NCBI GenBank assembly: GCA_035610365.1
Contig: CM069435.1
Span: forward strand, 15,799,123 to 15,863,122
Direction: 5' to 3'
DNA from: Aquatica leii
Taxonomy: Eukaryota > Arthropoda > Insecta > Coleoptera > Lampyridae
Length of the DNA: 64,000 nucleotides
The notes beneath the pieces are model-generated. The model was not told where the DNA came from. It searched no databases and saw nothing but the letters and a program-made list of their open reading frames with translations. Made by a program: the position numbers and the translations under genes. The first letter of the stretch is position 1, and every line of letters begins with the position of its first letter. This document shows positions 1-12,117 of this stretch, piece by piece.

Positions 1-444
1 TAATATTAAATTATATTGTAGAATTATCTAGGCTCACGCCTGGCACTTTTCGCCCTTGTGCAAATTTAAAATAACGCACCAAATTTGTATTACGTTCATA
101 TGTGAGTACAGATACGGGTTAAATAGGGTATTATTATCCACTATTAAAAAATAATTTAAAAAAGTATTTTCATAAGTTTATTTTCATTTTTATATTTTAC
201 AAGTAGCCATACAAATATTTTTTCATTGAGGTACATAACATAATTATAAACTTATAGAAAACAGAAATATATTCTAACAGTATTACAACTCAAAATTTTT
301 CAATTTTAGTTTCAAATGTAATATATGATACAAAATCACAAGAAATAAAAAAAATATTTTAAACATTAAAAATACTCGTTTATATATCACAGGACGAAAT
401 TGATCGACAAATAAAAACAAAACAATACATTATTTTAATTTTAG

Positions 445-3225
445 CTAAGTGAATTGAGCTTTCCGTGCTAAAATTTTTGCAAATTGTTCAATTAAATGGT
501 CGGTGTCTAATTCTTTTAGTTGGTCCGTTTATATTGAAATGATAGCAAGATTACTTAGTCGGTTTTGTCCCATGGTCGATCTTAAATAATTTTTTATTAT
601 TTTGAGTTTTGAAAAAGATCTGCGAAAGCAGTGGCGGCTGGTGGTAAATCATACAAGAGGGCCATTTAAAAGAAACGCAATGATTGCAAAAAGGTTAAAA
701 AACATTCTTACAGTAACGTGATTTATATTTAAGATCAATTATGTTTAGGATTTAAGATATTCGTGTATAATTACAATTACCAAAATAATCAATAACAAGC
801 TCATTAAAATTTACAATGATTTTTCAATACTTAGCATAGAAATGCACATCTTTCTTGTCTCATAGTATTGCCAATTGCGTAGAAATGTTTGAATTCTTTT
901 TAACACAGAGAAATATCGCTCTCTTTCCACTAGTCATAGGTAAAGTTAATCAATTGTTTTATTTAATATATGTATCTATTTTTAGTTTTGACAAACATTT
1001 TCATTATTGTCTTTAATTGACCTCACAATTGCTTTTTACTTTTTCTTTTAAATGCTATAAATTCGTAGCATTATTTTTACAACGTAATGATTAATGCATC
1101 ATCTGCAAACAGTAAAAATCCATTATTTATTTCAAATCCACAAACCCAATCTAACGAATCACACACAGATTCTTTAAAATTACTGTAAACTTCTTTATTT
1201 TTATGTTTACTGGTTGGTCGAATTTGAAGTAAAGGCTGAGAACGAGTATTAAATTTAAATTCTAGATGTGTAAACAATTATTAGCTATTCATTTTTTGTC
1301 TTGTACCACAATTATTATGAAACAAAAAAAATAAGTCGTCTCCTACAAATAAATATTATCGATCAACTAAGAAATAAGAAATCTGTATTTAACACACACG
1401 TGGTGCGAAGATAACGATAGATGACGTAAGTCACGTAAGCAATGTAAGCATTGCACTCAAAGATAATTGCACTGAGTATTATCTTTGGCGTAGGCGGCCC
1501 GGCTGAAGACCCTGCAAAAGCATTTAAACATTTACTTATATTCTTTTCTAACTCGCATAAAATTGTATTATGTGTGTCTCACTCTTGATTACAACAACAA
1601 TCATCGTAATATAATGTAAATGCGGGTACAAGTACGTGTCAGCCTCGGGTAAATTCGCAAGCTTTCGTATCTGTTGCGTTTAAATTGACAATTATTTAAA
1701 CGCATGAAATTTAAACGCCGATAATTTGATTTAAACGTAAATTTTTCTGTAATTTTAAAGCAATTAAAATACGTTTCTTATTCATTATTGAAGGGTCATT
1801 GACCAAATGACCTAATGGAGAAGCCGCCACTGTGCGGAAGCAACAGAAACCCGGATTTTTAATAAAATACGAAGTATTATGCTTGTATTAGAAAAATAAT
1901 CCATTAAGTTGTTATTTGTTATATAATCCACGGCAGTTATGTCTCGTTCATTGCGACTTTTGTCGTTTAATAAATTTTTAACTTTTTGCCATAATTCTAA
2001 TTGTTCGTTTTCAGAATAATTTTTAAATTTATTAATATTCCATAAAAACGCGAAATTATTAGAGTAAGAAGAAAGTCATTGGAATCTCTCATCTACTGAT
2101 GTTATGATTACATCTAGAGCATTAAAAAACCAATCAACTTTAAACTTTTGTCTCCGATCGGTTCATCTCCCATTTATAATCAAAATGTTTTTTTTTATTT
2201 TTCGCGGTCTGACACCTCTTTGCTTTTTGAATTTAGGTTCTATGTCTAAGCTGGATGCTATTTCTTTAGCATCAATCAATAGATCATTAAAACCTTTATC
2301 GAAGCAATAAGCTTTCAAAAAATTATTCAAATTATTTTAATAATTACAACACTGAGCAACATCAAACTTCGGTTTTTGAATAATTTTACTAACAATGTTA
2401 ACTTTACTTAAAATATTATACCACAATATAAGAATGCAAATGAACTCAAAATTTTGCAATTTTTTGGCCAATGATGCAGCCAAATTTTTTACGTTATATT
2501 TAAAGTTTCTTTCGCTTATTTCAAACAGAGCATCATAAATCTCCCCAAGTTGATACCTTAAAGGAGTTATTGCATCTATTCTACTAGACCATCGAGTATC
2601 CGATAAAGGTTTTAAAGTTAAATTTGTTACATTAGATAAATTAGATTTCAGAATTGACCAACGTTTAGTAGAAACTGAAAAAAATACAAAGAGTTCTTGA
2701 ACTGAAGAAAAAAAAATTGATGCTCAAAGTATCCGATTTTGCGGCATCATTGACGACTAAATTTAGGGTATGATTGCAACAAAGAACAAAGAAAGCTCGC
2801 GGATTGAAATCCAATTTTTTTGTAGACCATTATGCCTACCACGCATATTTGCCCCATTGTCGTAACCCTGACCCCGCAAATCGTTGATATTTAAGCCTTC
2901 TTTTTCTAACGCCGACAAAAGAAATTTTGTCAAGCCTTCACCCGACACATCATCTATAGGACAAAATAATAAAAAATGTTCTTCTATACTAATTCCCGTG
3001 CTCTTTAAATTAACAAATCTTATACAAACTGAAATTTGTTCTTGGTGACTAGAGTCAGGAGTGCAGTCTAATAATATGGAATAATATTTTGCCTTTTTAG
3101 TTAGTTCTAAAATTTTGGATTTGATATTTCACGGATCAAGTTGATTTCATTTTGTATTTTATTCCCGAGATAGTTTTTGTGATCTTTTATTTGAGATCGT
3201 TTTGTATGTTCTCACATCCCATAGA
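445..3225 (-). pseudogene. hAT transposase relic, ZMYM1-like (body and C-terminus)
   Basis: Read on the minus strand, this stretch gives the core of a hAT-superfamily transposase of the type annotated as zinc finger MYM-type protein 1-like. Visible in order are AKYYSILLDCTPD with SHQEQ (start of the RNase-H-like catalytic fold), DLRGQGYDNGANM around 2870, SDTRWSSRIDA around 2590, and the dimerisation end VSVASA then RSFSKLKIIKNYLRSTMGQ around 1845-600. It closes with LIEQFAKILARKAQFT and a stop near 445. Frame changes occur near 3120, near 2755, around the nested insertion at 629-1832 and near 535, so it cannot make one protein. Its N-terminus lies at 4735-5173, beyond a minisatellite block. 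The family assignment is firm; loss of function is clear. Confidence 0.85.
629..1832. mobile_element. Nested non-autonomous hAT-like element (1.2 kb)
   Basis: The two ends form an inverted repeat starting CAGTGGCGGCT (left at 629; right end reads AGCCGCCACTG up to 1832). Flanking 8-bp sequences TGCGAAAG (621-628) and TGCGGAAG (1833-1840) match at seven of eight positions, as expected for an 8-bp hAT TSD. The element sits exactly where the host transposase reading frame breaks between VSVASA and RSFSKLK. No convincing protein is encoded inside, so it probably depended on a transposase supplied elsewhere. Confidence 0.8.
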
Positions 3226-3300
3226 GGAAAGTACCATAGGCCCAGGCCTGGGCCAAGCTTATAGGCCAGGCTTGGGCCAGCTTTGGAAAAAGTCTGAAAT
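3226..3300. repeat. GGCCCA-rich start of minisatellite block
   Basis: Short degenerate copies of CTGGGCCAAGCTT-type sequence (3240-3285) share motifs with the larger array at 4290-4750. This is the left edge of about 1.5 kb of sequence that separates the N-terminal and core parts of the hAT transposase relic. Confidence 0.6.
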
Positions 3301-3336
3301 GAAAATCATGGCCCAGTCCTGGTCGCTAGGCCTGGG

Positions 3337-3528
3337 CCATGCTCAGTTGCCAGACCTGGGCTATGCTCAGTTGCCAGACCTGGGCCATGCTTAGTTGCCA
3401 GACCTGGGCTATGCTCAGTTGCCAGACCTGGGCCATGCTCAGTTGCCAGACCTGGGCCATGCTCAGTTGCCAGACCTGGGCCATGCTTAGTTGCCAGTAC
3501 TGGGCCACGCTTAATTGCTAAAACTAGC
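3337..3528. repeat. 24-bp tandem minisatellite, about 8 copies
   Basis: The unit CCATGCTCAGTTGCCAGACC plus TGGG repeats head to tail at 3337, 3361, 3385, 3409, 3433, 3457 and 3481, followed by a degenerate eighth copy. A period of 24 is a multiple of three, so both strands stay open as 8-residue repeats. These open frames are a by-product of the period, not evidence of a gene. Confidence 0.95.
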
Positions 3529-3529
3529 T

Positions 3530-4264
3530 CAAAATTAAATGCCAAGAATTAAGCATTAATAAAACAATGGAATAAATAATTGTATAAACGTATTTACACT
3601 TTATTGTTATTACTTGTATTATGTACTATTTAAATTACATAAAGTTTTTTAATTACTATTTAGATCTCGTCTTAAATTATATTAACATTTAGCTAGTAAA
3701 GTGATTATTCTCCATCACTAGTTCACATTCAAGTTCAACTCATTTTGGCACCTTTTGTTTGATATTTTTTGGTTTTCTGTATCACTAGGGTCATTAACGT
3801 CACTCACACAGCTGATGTTTACACTTTGATTATTTAAACTTTGCCGGTTAACATCTAAATTAGTTTTTTTATTCAAAACTTTTTTGGTTTATTTAACGCA
3901 CGCCATCTTTAAACTCTAAGGTAAGAATCAGACATACCTAATTACTTTCAGTAGCCTCGCCTCGTGATAATTGCGGAGTAAACAAAAGAAATTATATTTG
4001 AAGGTTTTTTCCTTCTAGTTAAAACGTACTAACATTCAATGACTGTATAACTGAATCTCGGAGATTTGATTCATCACCTTTACTACTCTAGCAATGAGAA
4101 AAATCTTACATTTAACTAACAGATGATGTAAACAAGGATGGCGGCTGCGCTAAACGAAAATACCCGAATCTCGCCATACGTAACCGAACGGCTCAAGTTT
4201 CAATTTTACACTTTCGATATTATCATAACTCAACTTATTAACCAATTTTTAAAAATTTTTAACA
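3530..4264. other. Unassigned AT-rich spacer between two minisatellites
   Basis: No gene, RNA or clear transposon end is seen here. It lies between two related GGCCCA-rich arrays and may be the interior of a single non-autonomous insertion whose ends are those arrays. Confidence 0.4.
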
Positions 4265-4289
4265 TTGAAAAAAATTATTATTGCTATTT

Positions 4290-4750
4290 TGGCCATGGCT
4301 GGGTCAACCAGTCTTGAACTAAGCTTGGGTCCCTATGGAGTAGGAAGGCTGGGTTATCCAGGCTTGGGCCAAACTTGGATTCTCATGGAATGGCCAAGGA
4401 TGGGTTATACAAGCTTGGGTCAAGCTTGGCTAATAATTTGCATGGCCGAAGCTGGGTCAACCAGTCTTGGCCCAAGCTTGGGTTTCCATGGAATAGCCAA
4501 GGATGGGTTATGCAAGCTTGGGCCAAGCTTGGGTAAGAATTAGCATGGCCGAGGATGGGTCAACCAGTATAGGACCAAGCTTGGGTCTCCATAGAATGGC
4601 CAAGGCTGGGTTATCCAGGCTTGGGCGAAGCTTGGCTAATAATTTGCATGGCCGAAGCTGGGTCAACCAGTCTAGGCCCAAGCTTGGGTCCTCATGGAAT
4701 GACCGAGGCTGAGCTACCCAGTCCTGGGCCAAGTCTGGGCCAATACAGGC
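4290..4750. repeat. HindIII-site-rich tandem array (~51-bp subunit, ~102-bp higher-order unit)
   Basis: GGGTCAACCA recurs at 4301, 4453, 4558 and 4660, intervals of 152, 105 and 102. This fits a 51-bp subunit organised mainly as 102-bp pairs that alternate GGGTCAACCAG and GGGTTATCCAG. Most subunits contain CCAAGCTTGG palindromes. Open frames here are by-products of the repeat. Confidence 0.85.
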
Positions 4751-5173
4751 ACGCCAAACTTAGGTTATTCTTTTTGTTTTGATAATGAGCTGGGTCACGT
4801 TCTACTAATTCTTGAATATTGTTAGGACGTAATTTTTTTGGCCATAGTGCAGCATTTTTCGAAACTTGACTGATATTTTCCGTTCTGGTAATTTTTGAAG
4901 GTGTTGATTTCTCATTATCAGCGGAATTTAAAGATGTTGATGGATTGCTTTCTAGAAGATTAGCTTCTTGCTTGCTGCTGATACTTGTTTCAGCTATAGG
5001 TTTAGCATAATGGGATTCAACAGCATTATTGTTGTTATTAATATTTGGCAAAGTAGACTTGGGTTTTTTAGAAAAATGCGTAATTTTGACATGGTTTTCC
5101 TGTTCTTCCTCTCTTTTTTTTTATTCAGCAAATTTTACAATCCAGACAATTTCTTCTTCTTTTCTGACATCAT
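4735..5173 (-). pseudogene. hAT transposase relic, N-terminal fragment
   Basis: From a minus-strand ATG at about 5173 the frame reads MMSEKKKKLSGL, then a basic, polar region, and reaches NAALWPKKLRPNNIQELV near 4830. This resembles the DP-LWP-...-LV segment found near the N-terminus of ZMYM1-like hAT proteins. A stop and at least one frame change near 5050-5140 break it. The TTF-type zinc-finger segment expected between here and the core at 3225 is not visible and seems to have been lost. It is probably the same element as 445-3225. Confidence 0.6.
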
Positions 5174-6185
5174 GTATACCGTAAAAAAATTAATACGTAA
5201 GTAAGCAAATTGACAAATTATTCATAATAAATGGAAATGTTTCGACGTCTCAAACTCAAAAGTATTTTCTTAACATTACTTATTTTAAGTTATTACAAAA
5301 TTTATAAATGTTTATAAATAGTAATATTAGTGCTTATCAATTATTTTGTTTGAATTTATTTCAATTAACAATGATGTTTATAGGATCATATATAAAAGGA
5401 TTTTTGAGATGCAAGTTTTTGGCTGTTAATGTTTTAATAAATCTAAAATAAAAAATAAATATTAGATGAACTCACCTTAATTTTACAACAAAACACATCA
5501 CTATAAAGTCTGTAAAACTACAAAAAACTAAAGTTTCAAAAACAGATATCTTTTACCCTATGCACCTTTTTACTTCGCTAAGTTAAATATCGATCGGGCA
5601 TCAGGCAACAAATGAAATCGCAACCGATGCAGCGCTTAAATATATAAAGTTTCGTATATTGCAAGCTCAGACAGGAAGAAACGCTTGTTGCGCAACACAC
5701 CGTACAAAAAGCTAACCTCGTCGGTCTAAATAGTTACATAAACATAACGTCTGAATTTATATTTACAAATCTTTAAATTGTAGACAAACAAAACAATTTA
5801 AGCCTTCGAGACTCAACGCACACTGCTTAGAAGTTCGTAAAGCACAAAAATATTATTAACTGTGTTAACTTAACATGCACGTACGATTATAAACGACATG
5901 ACCCTTGAAGTACAAAACAAAGTAAAGTAGTAATACTCACAGTCAGGTTTTACCTCAGTCGAATATTACCTAATTTCAGTAGTTGATGTACCTAAAAAGT
6001 AACATTAAACCCAATCTAAATGTTAACACAAATAAAAGGTTTTCTTAGCATCCAATCATTAAGAACGCAAATGTGCAGCGTTTCCCTTCGACTTAACAGC
6101 AAAAATTTCCCGTGTTTGTCGTAATTCTTCTTTCAAAGAAGGATTGTCTTACCTGGTTCGAACCCTTGACGGTGGATACGATAAT
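5174..6185. other. AT-rich region without recognised features
   Basis: No coding frame with family resemblance, RNA gene or terminal repeat is seen. The sequence GGTTCGAACCC near 6150 matches a pol III B box but has no convincing A box or cloverleaf. Confidence 0.4.
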
Positions 6186-6189
6186 GACG

Positions 6190-6560
6190 TATCAATAGTG
6201 TGACGCCATGGAAATTTTCCAACGAGCTCACCTGCTAGTTATCTTCGGTGATAATGATGAACATTTGGTGGGTACCGATATCCGCTACAGACAATTAGCA
6301 GAGTCAATTTAAACCCTCAATAAAGAAAAATGTATACCACTTACCCCGATTCAACCTTTCAAATGCAATCGCATATTAGGAAAGTAGCGTGAAACAATCT
6401 AACGGTGAAGGTTAACCCGGGCGTAAAAGTACAGAACTCGTAGATGGTCTTGTAGGAAGTGCGGTAAAAATGCTGTCTAAAATTTGACAGTCACGGCGCA
6501 AGAGTAGGGAAATTCTCCTAACAAATTTCATACTCGATTAGAAATTTTTTATACTCGCGA
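6190..6560. repeat. Dispersed repeat family 'R', copy 1
   Basis: ATGGAAATTTTCCAA followed by matching words (GCTA-AGACAATTA, AACCC-AAT, GGGCGTAAA, GACAGTC) aligns at low identity with 26945-27345, and less clearly with 10750-11040. The shared stretch is a few hundred bases and encodes nothing recognisable. It is probably an old non-autonomous element. Boundaries are approximate. Confidence 0.5.
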
Positions 6561-8100
6561 ATTGAACTACTAATTTCGTTTTTAACATTACAAATTCCCC
6601 CCCAGCAACATAAAAATCTGGGAAGTGGACACTAACTAAAGTCAAGAATAGAAATTTAGGCATACGCCAAAGACAGAACCTTAAAATCCAAAACCAACCC
6701 CAATACAATAACACCCAACCCAAGAAGAAACGTAGATGAAAAAGGTTTTCCCAATTTGCTAAGCATCACCAACCAAATGTGTCCAAAAGTCGCATGAAGC
6801 GGAATGATACTTCTAAGAACCAAAAACTCAACCTACAGAAGAGCAGTATCAGAACAGGTACTCGTTGCAAGTCGACAACAGTCGTTACGCTATAAAGCAA
6901 GAAAACAACGCAGTCCCAAAGACCTCACTGACCGACAATCCTAAACAAACCAAGAGAAAAAAGAGGAAATACAGGAAAGAAAGAAGTTTAGACCACGGTG
7001 AAGAACAACGCTCTAAAATCCCTTGAAACCCCAGCCCACGAATACAAATCCAACCTCAAATATAAGTCCCCAAAGCTAACTAAACTAAAAGTAAAAGTAA
7101 AAGAAAAACCAAGTCTTTAGCAGATGTTGAATTGTGATACGCAAATTTAGAAGAAAAACTAATGCGGTTGTGCCCAAAAAGTCGTCAACAAACGATGTGA
7201 AACACTTCTACCAAAAAAACCAAACAGACCCTAAAGATCTAAGCAAAAAAAAAACCATCGAAGAAATCTCAAGCAAAAAGAAGATTCTGATTAAAAGTCG
7301 ACACAAGTCGGACTACAAAAAAGGCAGAGAAGAAAATCAGTAACCTAAGAGTCACAACAACAAAGTCACCAAAAAGCTTAACACTAAATGAGTGCCAATC
7401 CAAAAAAAATCCAAACCACGTAACCCAAAACAAAACCAAAAGAAAGAAAGAAAAAGAAGTAAGAGCCAATAAAGAACAGTAAGCTTTAGTTGCCAATTGA
7501 GCATCGGGAGTCAGTGCTCGTTGTGTTGGAATGTCACATTGGAACGTAAATGCCGAAGAGCGGATTAGAATATTCCAAGAACAAAAGAATAGCCAAAGAA
7601 GAGACTTATCCTAACGGTGACTGACAACATCAAAAATGCCGACTAAGCGGAAGTACAGAGTACAAGGAGCGACGTTGCAGTCTATTCCAAGTTTCAACCC
7701 AAGCACAATAAAACAGAAACCCACTAAACCCAATACAACAAGAAAAGTAACTGAGAAACAAAAGCAAAAGAAAGGAAACATAGTTGCGTGAACACTAAAG
7801 AAAGAAGTTACTAAAAAGAAAAAAAAGAAAGAAAGTGTTCAAGCAACAAATTAAGATAAAAGAAGAAAAGAAAAAAGATAATTGTTCTAAAGACAAACCT
7901 TCAAAAGTAAAAGAAAAAAAAAGAGAAAAATGAGAAGTAACTAAGACAAGAAAAAAAGAAAAGAGACAGACGGAGAAAGATAAGACTAGATGTAAGTGTC
8001 TGATTCGTTTTTCTCTCCGTAGAAGAAACGAAAGGGAGTGACCAACCCTTCAATGCCCAACTAACCGCCCATAAGGCGAACCACAAAGAGAATACAAAAA
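6561..8100. other. A-rich, T-poor strand-asymmetric stretch
   Basis: For about 1.5 kb the plus strand is very rich in A and poor in T, quite unlike the balanced AT-rich flanks. Frames are Lys-rich on plus (for example 7134-7343) and Phe/Leu-rich on minus. None resembles a known family, and stops are frequent. It could be the remains of a Lys-rich coding region or a skewed satellite-like sequence. Function is unknown. Confidence 0.5.
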
Positions 8101-9940
8101 GAAAGAGCTATTATTGCGTACTCTCATTTGGAAAATATATTATTTTCTAGAAGTAATTCGGTTCCCTCGTCTAATAAACAAATAAAAAACAATGTAATAG
8201 CTAGCAATTCCTTCCTGTTTTTTTTATTGTTATAAATTTTATTTTAACAAGGTTGTTTGTTGCTTTATCTTTTTTTTTACTTTTGAGTTTTGAGGCTTTT
8301 CGACGCCTTCGGCGACTCGGCGCCATCGTGCACTACACGACTTTGGCCTTATGTACGGCGCGGGACTGGAATTATCTTCTTGTCATTGACGACATTAGCT
8401 GTCCAAAACCTATGCGAGTTTTGTTATTTTGACACATCCGGACATTGTTTAACAAGTTAAAAAAGTACAAATTAAATCTGTACTAATCCATATAACGTTT
8501 TTGCACATTAGCATAACAAAAAAAAAACGTAATTTAAAACACGCAACGTATTCGCTTTTTCGCTGTTTAAAAATCGTAAGCACAAATTCCAAAAAAAAAA
8601 CACTATCACACTATTGAAATAATTTAAGTGCTTCCTCACAAAAAGCGAAAGGTTATTTACCCTATTTATAAACATTGCGTGATGCGTTAATAAATGTAAA
8701 TTTACGTTAACAAAATTGTTTAAATAATTAATACTGGTCATTTACATATTAATTGCAGATAGTTTTGTTGTTGAATTGTTGATTTTTTAAGTTTTATTTT
8801 GGTTATTATGTACCGTAATTAGTGGTAGTGACGGTACGTTAACATGGAAAAATCTAAATTTTTGTTGTATGTACGCTTTAACGAATATTCTTTATTGAAA
8901 TGTTTTCTTCCGGGTCATGCTATGCACGTTATATATTGAATTGAATAAAATATTATTTACTCGCGGTTAAAAAAGTGCTACTTCATAGCCTACTATTATA
9001 CGTAATAATAAAAGCATATAGAACTAGTAGTCAAAAAAATAATTTTATTTACTTTATATCTGTTATAAAACTTGTGTAAACATTAAAGTGTAACGTTACC
9101 ATTTACTTAAACTTGTCATCTAACACAAAATTACCTAAAAGCTTATCACCGCCATCGCAGGCGTACGGATTTAATGTTAGCAAAGTTAGACAATTTGACG
9201 CAGCTCGTATTGTTTAATAATCTAATTTTAATAAGTTGGAAACGAACGAAATTTAATTAAACAACTGAATGGTTTTGACGATAGTGCGCCTAATGCTGTC
9301 CGATTTAATTTAATTCTACTAAAGAATTTTATGCCTGGAACATTTGCGGTAATCGGTTTTAACACAATAAGCCAAGTTTTTTCTTGCTCAAATTACTTTA
9401 ATTCGTTTAGCACATGTTAACGTAAACTACAACTCGTATTTGCTTTTAAAGTGGTAATCTTTTCGGTAAACAATTTAGGACAATCTTTATACTGAAAATT
9501 TGGTTCGAAATTCGAAGCGATCGTAAATGAGCAGTGATGTTAAATTAACGTAACTGTTATTACCTGAGAGTAACGTCGCTAAATTTGTGCAATTTTATTG
9601 ACCGAATTACAGTTTTGCATACAGTCGCAAAAATTGAAACAACAAATTTTGCAAAATTTATAAACTTTGTAAAACTACATTTGGGCCACGTTGATGTTTT
9701 ATTCAGAAAACTGATACTGAAGACAACTGTTAACTGTGATCAGAAATGGCATTAATACTGCAGTTATAATTAAACTTTTATATTTAATTTGATAAATTTG
9801 TACTTACATGGCTGTTTTTGGTTACCAAAAACGTTTTATATATTTATTTATTGAAGTACGTGTTTTGGTCTTCTGTACCTAAGCATGTACCTCTATAGTT
9901 TTCTTACTTCTTCTTTGGGATGTGTGGGTTTTTCCTTGGT
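8101..9940. other. AT-rich region without recognised features
   Basis: Only short open frames and homopolymer runs are seen. A short GC-richer island near 8290-8370 encodes nothing recognisable. Confidence 0.4.
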
Positions 9941-9944
9941 CATC

Positions 9945-10300
9945 TTCTGTGCCGTCTCGAGGAGTTTATCTTGGGCTGCTGTAGATTCCGGTGCAGCTGA
10001 TTGTTTTTCATAAACCAGGGCGCGTTAGAGACTAGAGATAGTGACTTGTTTTGGGTTTGTTGAATGTTCTCTATGTAGGTCTTCGCCGGGTGTGACCATG
10101 TTAGTAAGATGTAGATCATAGTGAGCCATATCACGGACTTGTTGTCTACGGATAGAATGGTGCTCTTCCCCATAATCGGATACAGCTTGACCATGACTGA
10201 TGATGCTCTTGCTGAGACGTTGTGGAGATGTTTCTTTTGTGATAAGCGTCTGTCCAGAACGAGTATTACAATGATTTTTTGTAACTTAATTGCTGGCGAC
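9945..10300 (-). pseudogene. Jockey-type LINE, reverse transcriptase C-terminal fragment
   Basis: The minus strand reads VLDRRLSQKKHLHN, then PIMGKSTILSVDNK, SHPAKTYIENIQQTQNKSL, SNAPWFMKNNQLHRNLQ. This is the thumb/connection region typical of the end of jockey-clade ORF2, with the diagnostic SNAPWF and QLHRDL-like words. The frame is truncated at both ends. It may be the 3' part of the same element as 11040-12088, separated by the dispersed repeat at 10340-11040. Confidence 0.8.
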
Positions 10301-10319
10301 TATCTCAGAATGTTTCGGC

Positions 10320-11040
10320 GAGCGGATGGCAGGTCCGATGTGCTAATTATAAAGTAAGATCAAAAAGGCGCCAAAACGGTTAGAAACTAAAATGGAAGAC
10401 ACCATTTAAATATATCGGAGGCTGAAAGAGAACAAATGACAACACACAGGTTGTAAAACAAATAACTTTTTTTTATCGCAGAAAGAGGGGTTAGAAAAGA
10501 TTTACATAGATGCGCTGAAATAAACAATCACGTACATATGGCGTTATCACAAATAAGTTCTTTTTGGTTCATACAATTTATGAGAAAAACCAGATGCGCC
10601 AAGTTTCTAATATTGATATTGATATAATTATTGATATCCTGAATCAATGTAGGTGCAACACCTTTTTCTTTTACGTCGTAGATTGCAATATCATCATAGC
10701 AATTTTCTTAATATGAGCGAATAGGAATCAATATCTTCGCATTAATGAAATACGTGTGGGTATCCAAAATTGATCAGAAAGACTTTCATATAATCAGTAA
10801 AAGTACTACACTCATTTATAGCGTTAATGCATGTGAATACTTATGAAATGAAAGCTTCACCGGGCGTACAAACCCTACCACAGTCAGCGGAAAAATGGTT
10901 TTCTCCCTTGGATTACTCCATCCTTCAAGAAAAAAACAGAATGACAGGCAGCACCCGGCATGTAGCAAAAACTAGGCGTTCCAGGACAAAACTTATACGG
11001 TTCGAAAATCACATTAAAAGACTTTTAACATAACACGAGA
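10320..11040 (+). repeat. Dispersed repeat family, copy with KKAPKRLETK block
   Basis: Around 10360-10440 the plus strand shows a coding-looking block (KKAPKRLETK, then AEREQMTTHRL) that matches 25090-25200 (KKAAKRLNTELG, ASEKGQITRQKV). Further words TACATATGGCGTTATCACAA (10543) and a GGGCGTA segment (10865) match 25595, 26805 and 27175. The family is unidentified. It lies between two jockey fragments and may have inserted into them. Confidence 0.5.
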
Positions 11041-12088
11041 GATTATTTTACTTCGTTCTTTTGTGGTATGTTGACAGTTCTAAGGTTGACTCGACGTCTC
11101 GGTCTGATTTTTGAAAGGGGTATGAAGAGTACTGTACTGCTATTTGTCCAGTTTACCGTGATCCTCCAATCGGTGTACTAACTCGACAAGTGACCTACTC
11201 CGATCAGTAACCGATCTGTTTAAGAAATTTCGAACTTACCATTACCGCGGTGTCGTCGACGTAACGAGTTTGATGACGCAGTCAATCCCTGTCGGCTCAA
11301 TGTTTTCGTGCGTACAACCGAACTGTTATTTTAAGCTGGCTGCAAACAGTTCTGCCTTGTCGTCGTTCGAGTTGACGATACCATTGAATCCTTGTAATGA
11401 CGGAATCCTTGGCTAGCCAGACTTCTTTAGCGTTTTTACTATTTTCCAGACGCTGTCGTCTTTGGGATTTAGCGACTTCGTTACTTTCCATGTTCTCCGT
11501 CTTCGTTTCAGACTGGATTCTGTGCTATCTTTAGGGTTTCTGGTACGTTGTCATCTACGACGCTGTCGGTTCTTTTTGGATATCATCTCTCAGATACGTC
11601 GAGGTAAATGTTGCAGGTCAGTGCTGTTTTTGGTGACTGTTTTCCATGCGGATTCTACGACACTACGAATAGTTAGAAAGTTTACCGTTTGTTTCAGTTT
11701 AGCGACGACGGCAAATAACGTTCGATCTCATTCTCGTAGGCTGGTCATACGACAATGTTGTACTCTTCGGGTTGAACAACAGTCGGTTTATCAAGTTGAT
11801 CCAACATAAAGTTGTAGTCCTAACTCAGCTCTTGCACCGTCTAAATCTCGTATTTGACCCTGTAGTTTTGCATGATGTCTAGTACGTCCGGTATATAGTT
11901 TTCTTGAGTGGGATGATAAGTCGGCTCAATCGATCCATCTGCAATAAAGTTATGGCGTAAACTAACGTAATTAAAAGACATGGCGTTAGCGTTAGTGCGT
12001 ATGTTGTTCGCGTTAAGGCCTCCACCGATTATTGAAATCCGTTGCTGGTAACGAGCTTTTTGGTGGTTTGTAAGCTGCCAAAAGACGA
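11041..12088 (-). pseudogene. Jockey-type LINE relic: endonuclease end and start of RT
   Basis: Reading minus from 12088, the endonuclease end is recognisable by GGGLNANN, IADGSIEPTYHPTQENY, IPDVLDI and ELS-D. The linker before the RT follows near 11350: SNDDKAELFAASLK. Stops and frame changes are frequent. A PLE composite is inserted immediately upstream at 12089, splitting the endonuclease. A related empty copy lies at 18400-19110 (YVSLRNNIIADG, DDKAELFAASLELQFSP). Confidence 0.75.
12076..12088. repeat. Left TSD of PLE composite
   Basis: TGCCAAAAGACGA here is repeated exactly at 17935-17947. The pair brackets the PLE composite and marks its insertion into a jockey-like LINE. Confidence 0.85.
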
Positions 12089-12117
12089 TACTAACATAAG
12101 AATGTCTTCCGGGTTTG

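Noticed and set aside
3337..3528. CRISPR-like array
   Set aside because: Repeats are head to tail without unique spacers and the genome is eukaryotic.
3306..3545. Open frames on both strands with 8-residue repeats
   Set aside because: They arise because the minisatellite unit is 24 bp, a multiple of three, and contains no stop. No start context, homology or codon bias supports a protein.
6145..6165. Possible tRNA gene at the GGTTCGAACCC box
   Set aside because: No matching A box, acceptor stem or anticodon arm on either strand.
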